A DNA stretch of 64,000 nucleotides from an uncultured Acetatifactor sp. (lineage in GTDB: Bacteria; Bacillota; Clostridia; Lachnospirales; Lachnospiraceae): NCBI GenBank assembly GCA_944384205.1, contig CALWSL010000002.1, positions 163,176 to 227,175 of the forward strand, given 5' to 3'. This document shows, one piece after another, positions 26,609 to 35,340 of this stretch. The notes under the pieces are model-generated. The model was not told where the DNA came from and did no database searches. It was given only the letters and a program-made list of their open reading frames with translations. Made by a program: the position numbers and the translations under genes. Each line of letters opens with the position of its first letter. Positions within the stretch are counted from its first letter, which is position 1.

Positions 26609-27650
26609 GTTTATTATCCCCCTTAAATTTGCGGCGTAATTGACCACAAGCCCCGTCAATATCTCTGCCCATTTCCCTTCTAATAGTAACATTTATTTTG
26701 TTTTTTTCAAGCTTATTTTTAAAGCGCTGAATACGGTCCGCATCCGACTGCACATAATCCCGCTCCTTAATAGGATTGACAGGAATCAGATTAATATGAC
26801 AGCAGAGAGGCTTTGCAAGGGCAATCAGCTCCCTGGCATCCTCGTCCGTATCATTCACGCCGCCTACCAGACTGTATTCAAAGGTAATGCGTCTGCCGGT
26901 CTGTTCAAAATAATACCGGCATGCCTCCATCAGCTCTTCTATGGAATATTTATTTGCAATGGGCATCAGTTTCCTTCTCTTTTCATCCGTTGCAGCATGC
27001 AGGGACAGCGCCAGCGTAATCTGCAAATGCTCCTCCGCAAGCTGCCGCATCTTAGGCACAATGCCGCAGGTAGATACGGTTACATTCCGCTGACTGATAT
27101 TCAGACCGTTCTCATCCGTAAGAATTTTTAAAAAGGTCAGCAGATTCTCATAATTATCCATAGGCTCGCCGGTTCCCATGACCACCACATTGGAAACCCG
27201 TTCTCCCGTAAGTAACGTAATGGCATAAATCTGATCCAGCATTTCCGATGGCAGGAGATTCCGTTCCAATCCATCCAGTGTGGACGCACAAAATCTGCAT
27301 CCCATGCGGCATCCCACCTGGGAGGAAATGCACACGCTGTTGCCGTGCTTATATTTCATCCACACACTCTCAACCAAATTGCCGTCCCCAAGGGCAAACA
27401 GAAACTTCTTTGTGCCGTCTGTCCCAGACTCCTGCACCTGTACCGCCTGCAGAGCGGTAAACGTATACCATTCCCCGCACTTTTCCCGAAACTCCCTGGA
27501 CAGGTTTGTCATTTCGTCAAAACCTCTCGCCAGTTTCACGTGCATCCACTCATACATCTGCTTTGCGCGGAATGATTTTTCGCCCCTGCTCTCCAGTTCC
27601 TTTTTTAACTCCGGCAAGGTCAGAGATTTGATATCTGTCTTCTGTGTCAT
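26601..27650 (-). CDS. rlmN: 23S rRNA (adenine2503-C2)-methyltransferase RlmN
   Basis: Radical SAM enzyme that methylates A2503 of 23S rRNA and A37 of some tRNAs. The 349-residue protein has GCRMGCRFCAS with the CxxxCxxC iron-sulfur motif, NVVVMGTGEPMDNYENLL, and a C-terminal Cys in DIDGACGQLR that forms part of the methyl-transfer pair. SQVGC carries the other catalytic region. Its ATG overlaps the rsmB stop (27647-27650). The Cfr resistance enzyme is a related alternative, but the housekeeping context and sequence favour RlmN. Confidence 0.95.
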   Translation of the reverse strand: MTQKTDIKSLTLPELKKELESRGEKSFRAKQMYEWMHVKLARGFDEMTNLSREFREKCGEWYTFTALQAVQVQESGTDGTKKFLFALGDGNLVESVWMKYKHGNSVCISSQVGCRMGCRFCASTLDGLERNLLPSEMLDQIYAITLLTGERVSNVVVMGTGEPMDNYENLLTFLKILTDENGLNISQRNVTVSTCGIVPKMRQLAEEHLQITLALSLHAATDEKRRKLMPIANKYSIEELMEACRYYFEQTGRRITFEYSLVGGVNDTDEDARELIALAKPLCCHINLIPVNPIKERDYVQSDADRIQRFKNKLEKNKINVTIRREMGRDIDGACGQLRRKFKGDNKRA

Positions 27651-29044
27651 TGTAATTTCCTTCTGAATTTTGCGAAAAAGAAGCCGTCCGCCTCCATGGT
27701 TCCCGGCAAAAGCTGTATACAGGCGGCTGCCTCCGCCTCACTCAGCTCCAAGGTCCCTCGCATATGTTCTCTGATTTCCCTTCTCTCGGCAAGCAATTCT
27801 TCCGGCAGGCATTCATCCAAAGCCTGGGGCTCAAAAGGAAGGTTTCCCGTAATCCAGTGCACCATGTCCTCATTTTCTTTTGGGTTGATGGTACAGGTAC
27901 TATATAAAAGCACTCCGCCCGGCTTCACATACTGCCAACTGTTCTCCACTATCCTGCGCTGCAGGGAAACGATACTCTCTATTCCCTCCGGACTTACACG
28001 GTATTTGATATCCCGCTTTTTGCCGATAACACCTAAGCCCGAGCAGGGCACATCCAAAAACAGCACATCCGCCTGCTCCCGATAAGTCTCATCAAAAGCC
28101 GTGGCGTCAAAAACCTGCGTGGTTACATTTTCCGCCTGCATGCGCTTAAGATTCTCTTCTATCAGCGACAACTTTGCATCCGATACATCCCTGGCAAGCA
28201 CTCTGTCTGCCCATTCCGCTGCGAGAAGGGTTTTCCCGCCCGGTGCGGCACAGATATCCATGACAAAATCGCCCGCTTTGATTCCCGCCGCTTCCACGGC
28301 CAGTACGGAGCTGATATCCTGCACCGCAAAAATCCCCTCGTCAAAACCCGGCAGGGTGCGGATTCCGTCTGTTGTTTCTGCGGTATACACATAAGGGAGA
28401 TATTTGCTTTGTCTGACATCCGCCCCTGCTTCCCGCATCCCTGCAACATAAGTATCCCGCTCCTCCTTGGACAATGTGGTACGGAAACGCAAAGAAACCG
28501 GGTGAATCCGAAGCAATCCTTCTAAGAGCTTTTCCGTCCCTTCGCCTCCGTATTCATCCAGCCATAGCTTCACCAGCCATTCCGGCATGGAATATTTAAT
28601 GCTCAAAAATTCTGTCGGATTCTGTTTCCCATCCGGCAGCGGTAACGCTTCTTTGTTTTTTGAAAGATTGCGAAGCACACCATTGACAAACCCTTTCAGG
28701 TTCTGAAATTTGCGCTTTCCGGCTATCTTACACGCCTCATTGCACGCCGCGCTGTCAGGAACCGCATCCATATAGAGAATCTGGTAGGCGCTCATGCGAA
28801 GAAGACAACGAATCAGCGGTTTCATCTTCCGCACGGGAACGGAGGAAAAATGGTTCAGATAATAATCCAGCTCCAGCTGTCTCTCCAGACTGCCCTCCGT
28901 CACCCTCTTGATAAAGGACTTATCCCTGCTGTCAAGATAATTATATTTATCCAGCACTGCCTTTAACAGCCTGTCAGAAAATTCTTCTTCCCGCTCAATG
29001 GCGAGTAGGGTATCTAAAATAATCTCTCTGGTATTCTCCGCCAT
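27647..29044 (-). CDS. rsmB: 16S rRNA (cytosine967-C5)-methyltransferase RsmB
   Basis: SAM-dependent rRNA methyltransferase. The N-terminal 140 residues form a NusB-like RNA-binding domain (DSRDKSFIKRVTEGSLERQL). The catalytic domain has MDICAAPGGKTLLAAE (SAM site), VLFLDVPCSGLGVIGKKRDI with the active Cys, and LLYSTCTINPKENE with the second conserved Cys. The C-terminal region of 465 residues in total is as expected. It follows the YugP-type peptidase by two bases and overlaps rlmN. Confidence 0.94.
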   Translation of the reverse strand: MAENTREIILDTLLAIEREEEFSDRLLKAVLDKYNYLDSRDKSFIKRVTEGSLERQLELDYYLNHFSSVPVRKMKPLIRCLLRMSAYQILYMDAVPDSAACNEACKIAGKRKFQNLKGFVNGVLRNLSKNKEALPLPDGKQNPTEFLSIKYSMPEWLVKLWLDEYGGEGTEKLLEGLLRIHPVSLRFRTTLSKEERDTYVAGMREAGADVRQSKYLPYVYTAETTDGIRTLPGFDEGIFAVQDISSVLAVEAAGIKAGDFVMDICAAPGGKTLLAAEWADRVLARDVSDAKLSLIEENLKRMQAENVTTQVFDATAFDETYREQADVLFLDVPCSGLGVIGKKRDIKYRVSPEGIESIVSLQRRIVENSWQYVKPGGVLLYSTCTINPKENEDMVHWITGNLPFEPQALDECLPEELLAERREIREHMRGTLELSEAEAAACIQLLPGTMEADGFFFAKFRRKLQ

Positions 29045-29046
29045 CC

Positions 29047-29775
29047 CTAATCACGCCTCCCGCGATTGTTTCCGCCGAACAGCAGAACCAGCCGGAAAAG
29101 CTGTAAGACAGAGGATGCTGCTGCCGCCACATAAGTCAATGCCGCCGCACTTAAGACCTTCCTACAGCCGGATGTTTCCTGAGAGGTCAAAAGTCCATAC
29201 TCCTCCACCTTGGCAACTGCCCTTCTGGAAGCATTGAACTCCACCGGCAGCGTCACAAGCTGGAAAATCACAGATAAAGCAAACGCCCAGATGCCAATCT
29301 GAATCAGGGTCTGATTCCAGCTTAACAAAACCCCCAATAAAATAATGGGCAATCCAAGACTGCTGCCGATATTTGCCACCGGCACAATAGCGGAACGAAG
29401 CGACAGCGGTACATAGCCTTTGGCATGCTGCAGGGCGTGTCCGCATTCATGCGCTGCCACACCCACCGCCGTAACGGATGCGGAATTGTAATTTTCATAG
29501 GACAGGCGCACCGTATTGGTTCTTGGATCATAATGATCCCCTCTGCCCCTTTGCAGGCATTCAATCTGTACATTATGAAGTCCTTCATAATATAATATCC
29601 GTCTGGCTGCCTCCGCGCCGGTCAGCCCGCCTGCATTCCGCACTTTACTATATTTCTTCATCGTGCTGTTCACCAGCGCGCTTGCGCCGATACATAACAG
29701 CATACCGATAATTACCAGATAATAAGTCGGATCCCAAAATAGTCCATATCCATAATAATATCCATATAACAGCAT
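29047..29775 (-). CDS. Zinc metallopeptidase of the YugP family
   Basis: Membrane metallopeptidase of uncertain substrate. The protein starts with an aromatic helix (LLYGYYYGYGLFWDPTYYL), contains VGVAAHECGHALQHAKGYVP (the HExxH-type zinc site written HECGH), then two or three hydrophobic helices (LGLPIILLGVLLSWNQTLIQ, IGIWAFALSVIFQLVTLPVE). It ends ALTYVAAAASSVLQLFRLVL, a YugP trait. I start it at 29775 because GGAGG stands five bases upstream; the ATG at 29787 contains that ribosome site. The neighbours fmt and rsmB show a housekeeping role in this operon. Confidence 0.88.
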   Translation of the reverse strand: MLLYGYYYGYGLFWDPTYYLVIIGMLLCIGASALVNSTMKKYSKVRNAGGLTGAEAARRILYYEGLHNVQIECLQRGRGDHYDPRTNTVRLSYENYNSASVTAVGVAAHECGHALQHAKGYVPLSLRSAIVPVANIGSSLGLPIILLGVLLSWNQTLIQIGIWAFALSVIFQLVTLPVEFNASRRAVAKVEEYGLLTSQETSGCRKVLSAAALTYVAAAASSVLQLFRLVLLFGGNNRGRRD

Positions 29776-29787
29776 AAATTCCTCCAT

Positions 29788-30747
29788 CTAGCCTTCGCTC
29801 TTTCCGAGACGCTCTCCTGCCCCTGGCTTCACACCCAGCAGAAAATCGTGAGTGCTCATCCGCTTTTTGCCTTCCAGTTGTAATTCCAGAACTTGCAGGC
29901 ATCCGTCCCCACATGCCACGAAAAACGCATCCTTTGCCACCTTGACAATCGTTCCGGGTTGTGCTTCCCCGGCAGAGCCTTCCGCTTCCTGTCCGTTTAC
30001 CGGCACTGCCTTCCAGATTTTCAACTGCCTGCCCCTGTAATAAGTATAAGCACTTGGCCATGGATTCATTCCGCGAATTAAGCGGTCAATCGTAACCGCA
30101 TCCTTGCTAAAATCAATCTCACCCATACTTTTGCTGATCAGGGAAGCATAGCAGCTTTCCCCGGAATTCTGCTTTTCCGGTATAAGGGCGCCCTTTTCCA
30201 GCAGCGGAAGGGCTTCCACAATGGCTTCTCCGCCCAGTGCCATCAGCTTGTCATGCAGCGTCTCAAAGGTATCATCAGCGGCAATTTCAACTGTCTTTTT
30301 ATACAACATATCTCCCGTATCCAGTCCCGCATCCATCTGCATAATCGTTACTCCGGTTTCTTTTTCCCCGTCTATAATCACATGCTGAATGGGGGAAGCG
30401 CCTCTGTATTTCGGCAACAGAGAAGCATGGATATTCAGACATCCGTACTTCGGTATATCCAATATCTCCTGGGATAAAATCTGTCCGAATGCCGCCACGA
30501 TATAGATATCCGCTTCATATTTTTTTAATTCTGCTACATTCTCCGGTGTTTTGATTTTCACAGGCTGAAATACCGGAATCTGATGACGCAGTGCGCATTC
30601 CTTCACCGGCGAAAACTGCAATGCCTTGCTTCTGCCTTTCGCCTTGTCGGGTTGTGTGACTACAGCCGTGATTTCATGCCCTGCCTTAATTAAGGCTTCC
30701 AGCGCACCCGCCGCAAAGTCCGGCGTCCCCATAAATACAATCTTCAT
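29788..30747 (-). CDS. fmt: Methionyl-tRNA formyltransferase (Fmt)
   Basis: Formylates initiator Met-tRNA using 10-formyl-tetrahydrofolate. The 319 residues include IVFMGTPDFAAGALEAL at the start, GCLNIHASLLPKYRGASPIQ with the catalytic Asn-His region, and the C-terminal OB domain (GTIVKVAKDAFFVACGDGCL). MNPWPSAYTY is also typical. It lies ten bases after def, the deformylase that removes the same group. Confidence 0.95.
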   Translation of the reverse strand: MKIVFMGTPDFAAGALEALIKAGHEITAVVTQPDKAKGRSKALQFSPVKECALRHQIPVFQPVKIKTPENVAELKKYEADIYIVAAFGQILSQEILDIPKYGCLNIHASLLPKYRGASPIQHVIIDGEKETGVTIMQMDAGLDTGDMLYKKTVEIAADDTFETLHDKLMALGGEAIVEALPLLEKGALIPEKQNSGESCYASLISKSMGEIDFSKDAVTIDRLIRGMNPWPSAYTYYRGRQLKIWKAVPVNGQEAEGSAGEAQPGTIVKVAKDAFFVACGDGCLQVLELQLEGKKRMSTHDFLLGVKPGAGERLGKSEG

Positions 30748-30756
30748 ACTTACCTC

Positions 30757-31236
30757 TTACTCTTCTTCCTCATCATAAACCACATCCTGCAAGCCGCCTT
30801 CTACCTTTTCCACATACATATGTCCGTCAAGATGGTCAAGCTCATGACAGATAGCTCTCGCCAAAAGCTCTGTGCCTTCCAGTTCAAAGGGCTTCATATT
30901 CACATCAAGCGCCACCGCCTTTACATAGTTAGGTCTGGTGACAATACCGCATTTTCCCGGCACGCTTAAGCACCCTTCCGAGCCTGTCTGCTCCCCGCTG
31001 CTTTCCACGATTCTGGGATTAATCAGAATATACGGATCCTCCCCCGTCACGTCGATTACTACAATTCGTTTCAAAATTCCCACCTGGGGTGCGGCAAGTC
31101 CCACACCGTTTGCTTCATACATGGTCTCCAGCATATCCTCAATCAAATCCCGCAGTCTCGGAGTCAGCTCCGTTACCTCCTTGCATTTTTTGGTCAATAC
31201 CTCATCACCGTATTCTCTGATATTACGAATCGCCAT
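30757..31236 (-). CDS. def: Peptide deformylase (Def)
   Basis: Metalloenzyme that removes the N-formyl group from nascent proteins. The three motifs are present: GVGLAAPQVG, EGCLSVPG (metal Cys) and ICHELDHLDG (HExxH-type). The start at 31236 (MAIRNIREYG) matches the family and follows AAAGGAACAGT; an upstream in-frame ATG at 31284 overlaps priA and would add a basic stretch. The C-terminus is acidic (VVYDEEEE). It pairs with fmt downstream. Confidence 0.94.
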   Translation of the reverse strand: MAIRNIREYGDEVLTKKCKEVTELTPRLRDLIEDMLETMYEANGVGLAAPQVGILKRIVVIDVTGEDPYILINPRIVESSGEQTGSEGCLSVPGKCGIVTRPNYVKAVALDVNMKPFELEGTELLARAICHELDHLDGHMYVEKVEGGLQDVVYDEEEE

Positions 31237-31280
31237 TTTTACTGTTCCTTTCTTTTTTTCTTCTATTCCATCGTACTTTC

Positions 31281-33530
31281 TCACATCGTATTCATCGGGT
31301 CAAAATCAAATTGTACCGACTCTGCTCCCGTCTGCATCATGGCGCATTTTTCTTCCAGCACATCCTTGATTTGTACCAGTCTGTCATATTTCGGATGCTT
31401 AACATAGAAAACAAACCGGAAAATATCATTTATTTTTGCAATAGATGCCGGCGCCGGTCCGATGACCTGTAATTTTTCCACGGCAGCTTCATGCTGCCCC
31501 ATCATAGACTTTACCACGGCTGACAGTCTTTCTGCAAGCTGTTTTCCATTTTGCTCCTCTTTTGCAAAAATCTGCACCGCCAGCATATGAGATACCGGAG
31601 GATATTCCATCATTTCCCGGTAAATAATCTCCTCCTCATAAAACTCCTCGTAGGACTGGGATGCCGCGTGCACCACCGCATAATGCTCCGGCTGATAGGT
31701 CTGAATGACCGCCTCACCGGGCAGCGTCCCTCTGCCTGCCCGTCCGACAGCTTGGGTCAAAAGCTGAAAGGTTCTCTCTCCTGCCCGGTAATCCCCTACA
31801 CTTAGGGAAAGATCTGCCGCCAGAACGCCCACCAGTGTTACCTTGGGAAAGTCATGCCCTTTCACAATCATCTGGGTTCCAATCAGCACATCCGCTTCCC
31901 CATTCGCAAAAGCCGATAAAATTTTCTCATAGCTGTCCCTGGTCCTTGTGGTGTCCGCATCCATACGCAGAGTTCTCACGCCCGGAAAAAGCTCCCGCAG
32001 CTTTTCCTCTATCTGCTGGGTTCCCGCCCGAAAGCCGCTGATGTATTTGGAACCGCATTTGGGACAAAGCGCAGGCTTTGGTTCACTGTAACCGCAGTAA
32101 TGACAGAGCAGATGTCCCCCATGATGCTCCGACAGAGACACATCACAGTGGGGGCATTTCATGACCTCGCCGCAGGAGCGGCAGGAAATAAATCCCGCAT
32201 AGCCCCTTCTGTTCAAAAACAGCATACTCTGTTCGCCCTTAGAAAGCTTGTCTGCCAGAAGCTCCTGCAGCTTTCTGCTGAAAATGGAACGGTTCCCTTC
32301 CTTTAACTCCTGCCGCAAGTCCACAATTGATACAGCAGGCAACGTTCCTCCCGTTAATCTCTCTTTCAGGGTAAACAGACGGTACTCCCCCTGTCTGGCG
32401 CGATAATACGCTTCCAGCGAGGGCGTTGCAGACCCTAACACCACACTGGCTCCGTGGAGCCTTGCCACCTCCATTGCCGTCTCCCTGGCATGGTATTTTG
32501 GCGTTGCTTCGCTTTTATAACTGCTTTCATGCTCCTCATCTATCACAATCAGTCCGATATTGGGAAATGGTGTGAAAAGAGCGGAACGGGGACCAATAAT
32601 CACATCAATTTCCCCTTTTTTTGCCCGCTCACACTGGTCATATTTTTCGCCCGGTGAAAGGGTGGAGTTCATGACACTGACCCGGTCTCCAAATCTTCTG
32701 TAAAAGCGAAGTAAGGTCTGATAGGTCAGGGCAATTTCGGGAATCAACACAATCGCCTGCTTTCCACGACTTAAGATTTCCTCGATGAGCTGCATATATA
32801 CTTCCGTTTTCCCGCTTCCGGTAATGCCGTGTATCAGAAAGGTGCCTTTTTTTCCTTCGTCAAAATCCCCGATAACCGCTTCCACAATCTGCCTTTGTGC
32901 ATCGCTTAAGGTATTGCGATGTTCTGCCACATTTGTAAGCTTCACGGGATTACGGTAACTTGTCTCGCTCACCTCGCGGATGGCGCCCGCCTGCTCCAGA
33001 CTTCTGATGGTAGAGGTTGAAATGCCAAGCTTTCCGGTAACCCACTCCTTAGGAATGGTTTCCTGCTCTAAAAATTCCCGCAGCAGTCTTGCTTTGGCTG
33101 TCTGGTGCTTTCGTTCACATTCGCCTGACAGGGAACGGATTTCTTCCGGATTCATTCTCCGCTCAAGCCGCTTATGCTCCAACTGCTTTACAGACTGTTT
33201 GGCAGGAAGAACGGTTTTAAGCGCCTGTATCATCGTGGAACCGTAACTTTTACGAATCCATCCCGCCAGCGCAATCATTTTGTCTTCCACAGATACACCC
33301 TTTTGCACAATTCCGGCGATATCCTTGGTTTTTGCCGGGTCAAATTTACACTGCTCACCCAGCGCTGTCACATAACCCTTAATGAGCTTGTTGCCATTTC
33401 CAAAGGGAACAGTGACACACATTCCCACCTCCAGAACATCCCTTAGACGTTCCGGTACGCGGTACTGAAAAGGTCTATCCAGTTTTTCGTGGGAAATATC
33501 CACAATAATGTCTGCGTACTGTTCCTTCAA
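31281..33530 (-). CDS. priA: Primosomal protein N', replication restart helicase PriA
   Basis: DEAH-type 3'-5' helicase that reloads the replisome at stalled forks. The 749-residue protein has the N-terminal DNA-binding domain (DRPFQYRVPERLRDVLEVGM), Walker A GITGSGKTEVYMQL, DEEH in LIVIDEEHESSYK, and two zinc modules (CRSCGEVMKCPHC and CHYCGYSEPKPALCPKCG). Helicase motifs follow: GTQMIVKGHDFPKVTLVGVL and QAVGRAGRG. Length and motifs are complete. It is ten bases after murE. Confidence 0.95.
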   Translation of the reverse strand: MKEQYADIIVDISHEKLDRPFQYRVPERLRDVLEVGMCVTVPFGNGNKLIKGYVTALGEQCKFDPAKTKDIAGIVQKGVSVEDKMIALAGWIRKSYGSTMIQALKTVLPAKQSVKQLEHKRLERRMNPEEIRSLSGECERKHQTAKARLLREFLEQETIPKEWVTGKLGISTSTIRSLEQAGAIREVSETSYRNPVKLTNVAEHRNTLSDAQRQIVEAVIGDFDEGKKGTFLIHGITGSGKTEVYMQLIEEILSRGKQAIVLIPEIALTYQTLLRFYRRFGDRVSVMNSTLSPGEKYDQCERAKKGEIDVIIGPRSALFTPFPNIGLIVIDEEHESSYKSEATPKYHARETAMEVARLHGASVVLGSATPSLEAYYRARQGEYRLFTLKERLTGGTLPAVSIVDLRQELKEGNRSIFSRKLQELLADKLSKGEQSMLFLNRRGYAGFISCRSCGEVMKCPHCDVSLSEHHGGHLLCHYCGYSEPKPALCPKCGSKYISGFRAGTQQIEEKLRELFPGVRTLRMDADTTRTRDSYEKILSAFANGEADVLIGTQMIVKGHDFPKVTLVGVLAADLSLSVGDYRAGERTFQLLTQAVGRAGRGTLPGEAVIQTYQPEHYAVVHAASQSYEEFYEEEIIYREMMEYPPVSHMLAVQIFAKEEQNGKQLAERLSAVVKSMMGQHEAAVEKLQVIGPAPASIAKINDIFRFVFYVKHPKYDRLVQIKDVLEEKCAMMQTGAESVQFDFDPMNTM

Positions 33531-33540
33531 TGCTTACTCC

Positions 33541-35004
33541 TTATCGTCCTGCCAGAATGTCCTGTATCAGAACTCTCTCATCCATAGGGTATTTCACCCC
33601 TTTTATCTCCTGATAATCCTCATGCCCTTTGCCCGCAAGCACAATAATATCGCCGGGCTGACCATTTGCGATAGCATAAGCAATGGCTTCCTTGCGGTCA
33701 CAGATTTCCACGTACTTTCCATCCGTTTTTTCCATGCCGGTCTTGATATCGTTGATAATATCCTGCGGTTCCTCGAATCTGGGATTATCCGATGTAATAA
33801 TCGTCAAATCCGCCAGTCTGCCGCTGACCTCTCCCATCTCAAAACGTCTCTGTCTGGAGCGGTTTCCTCCGCATCCGAACAGGCACACCAGACGGTTGGG
33901 GTGATATTCCTTTAAGGTGGCAAGCAGGCTTTCCAACGCCATTGCATTGTGTGCGTAATCAATCAACAATGTAAATTCATCGGACACCTTTACCATCTCA
34001 ATACGCCCTTTTACCTTGGCGGATAAAAGCGCTTTTTTGATATCCTCCACCTTTACGTTAAAGTGGCGGCAGATGGCAATGGCAGTCAGCGCATTATATA
34101 CGCTGAAACGTCCCGGTGTGGGAACCTCCACCTCAAAATCCATCAGTCCCTTCACATGAAATGCCACGCCAAGCTCACCGGGCTTATGTACCAGTTGCAG
34201 TTCTTCTGCGCGAAGCATACAGTTTTCTCCCATTCCGTATTGCTCCAATTCACAGGTATGACCTTCCACTACCTTTTCCCAATGGCTGTCGTCGCCGTTG
34301 ACAATCCCCACCCTGCACTGCTTAAACAACAATCCCTTACATGCCAGATATTCCTCAAAGCTTTCATGCTCGTTTGGTCCGATGTGGTCAGGCTCCAGAT
34401 TGGTAAAAATGCCATAATCAAAGGTAAAGCCCTGGGTGCGGTGAAGCTTCAACGCCTGAGAGGACACCTCCATGACTACCGTATCCAATCCTGCCTCCAC
34501 CATCCTGGCAAAATACTCCTGCAACAGATAGGATTCCGGCGTGGTGTTTTCCGCATGAATATGGGTTTCCCCGATAATGACCTCAATGGTTCCCACCAGT
34601 CCTACCTTATATCCCGCATTCTCTAAAATGGATTTCACCAGATATGTGGTGGTGGTCTTTCCCTTTGTTCCGGTAATTCCGATTACTTTCAGCTTCCCCG
34701 CGGGATTGCCGAAATAGGCTGCCGAAATAAATGCCATGGCATACCGGGTATCCTCCACCCTGATAACCGTTACATCCTTATCTGCAACGCCCTCCACTGC
34801 TTCGGACACCACCAGCACGCTGGCGCCTTTTTCTACCACTTCTTCTGCAAATCTGTGTCCGTCAAAATTTGCTCCTTTAATACAAAGAAACAGACAGCCC
34901 TCGCTTACCTTTCGGGAATCATAGACCACCTGCGCCACTTCCCGCTCAAGCGTTCCCTGTATCCGTTCATAATCTATTCTTTCCAGTAAATCCGTCAATT
35001 TCAT
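33541..35004 (-). CDS. murE: UDP-MurNAc-tripeptide ligase MurE (meso-diaminopimelate type)
   Basis: ATP-dependent ligase that adds the third residue of the peptidoglycan stem peptide. The N-terminal domain has QVVYDSRKVSEGCLFLCIKG, the central domain the P-loop ITGTKGKTTTTYLVKSIL, and VMEVSSQALKLHRTQG with the carbamylated-Lys region. In the C-terminal domain TSDNPRFEEPQDI contains DNPR, the motif linked to diaminopimelate rather than lysine. It is separated from the dcw cluster and placed between recJ and priA. Confidence 0.93.
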   Translation of the reverse strand: MKLTDLLERIDYERIQGTLEREVAQVVYDSRKVSEGCLFLCIKGANFDGHRFAEEVVEKGASVLVVSEAVEGVADKDVTVIRVEDTRYAMAFISAAYFGNPAGKLKVIGITGTKGKTTTTYLVKSILENAGYKVGLVGTIEVIIGETHIHAENTTPESYLLQEYFARMVEAGLDTVVMEVSSQALKLHRTQGFTFDYGIFTNLEPDHIGPNEHESFEEYLACKGLLFKQCRVGIVNGDDSHWEKVVEGHTCELEQYGMGENCMLRAEELQLVHKPGELGVAFHVKGLMDFEVEVPTPGRFSVYNALTAIAICRHFNVKVEDIKKALLSAKVKGRIEMVKVSDEFTLLIDYAHNAMALESLLATLKEYHPNRLVCLFGCGGNRSRQRRFEMGEVSGRLADLTIITSDNPRFEEPQDIINDIKTGMEKTDGKYVEICDRKEAIAYAIANGQPGDIIVLAGKGHEDYQEIKGVKYPMDERVLIQDILAGR

Positions 35005-35340
35005 ACAAGTACCATCCCTTTCCCCGGCGATGAGGCGTTCTTATCTCTGCCGCCGCTGCTCCGCACAAAATATACAATACATTTTACTCCATTTTTGCCG
35101 TTTCTACCACCTTTTTTTCTTAGCGCCAGCTTGCGCAGCTTGAGAAGCTTATAATGCGCACACGTAAAGAAGCTCCGGCCTGCGCCGAAGCTCCTTTACG
35201 ATTTTCTTATGAGGGGGGGAGATAGTGAGTTCATCAACTATCTGAAATACATATTACATGGAAAATGTGTCCAAAGTGTGTACATTTTCTGATTAAAATA
35301 TAAAAAAAGACTTGAAAAAATATAAATCACCCTTATTCCA
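35005..35340 (-). other. 336-bp gap between recJ and murE with several hairpins
   Basis: No gene was found. The gap contains GAAAATGT/ACATTTTC arms (about 35261-35289), a GATAGT/ACTATC dyad (about 35221-35242), the long hairpin listed separately, and on the plus strand TATAAT at about 35150 with no good -35. A murE promoter is expected at the low-coordinate end but I cannot place it with confidence. Confidence 0.6.
35163..35200 (-). terminator. Long hairpin upstream of murE (terminator or RNA element)
   Basis: CGTAAAG, AGCT and CGGC blocks pair across a four-base loop, giving 17 positions. In minus-strand RNA both imperfect positions become G-U pairs, while in plus-strand RNA they are A-C mismatches, so the minus RNA is favoured. 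No clear U tract follows, so termination is not assured. Confidence 0.5.

Noticed and set aside
35140-35212. Plus-strand small RNA starting after TATAAT at about 35150
   Set aside because: No acceptable -35 at 16-18 bp, and the hairpin pairs better as minus-strand RNA.
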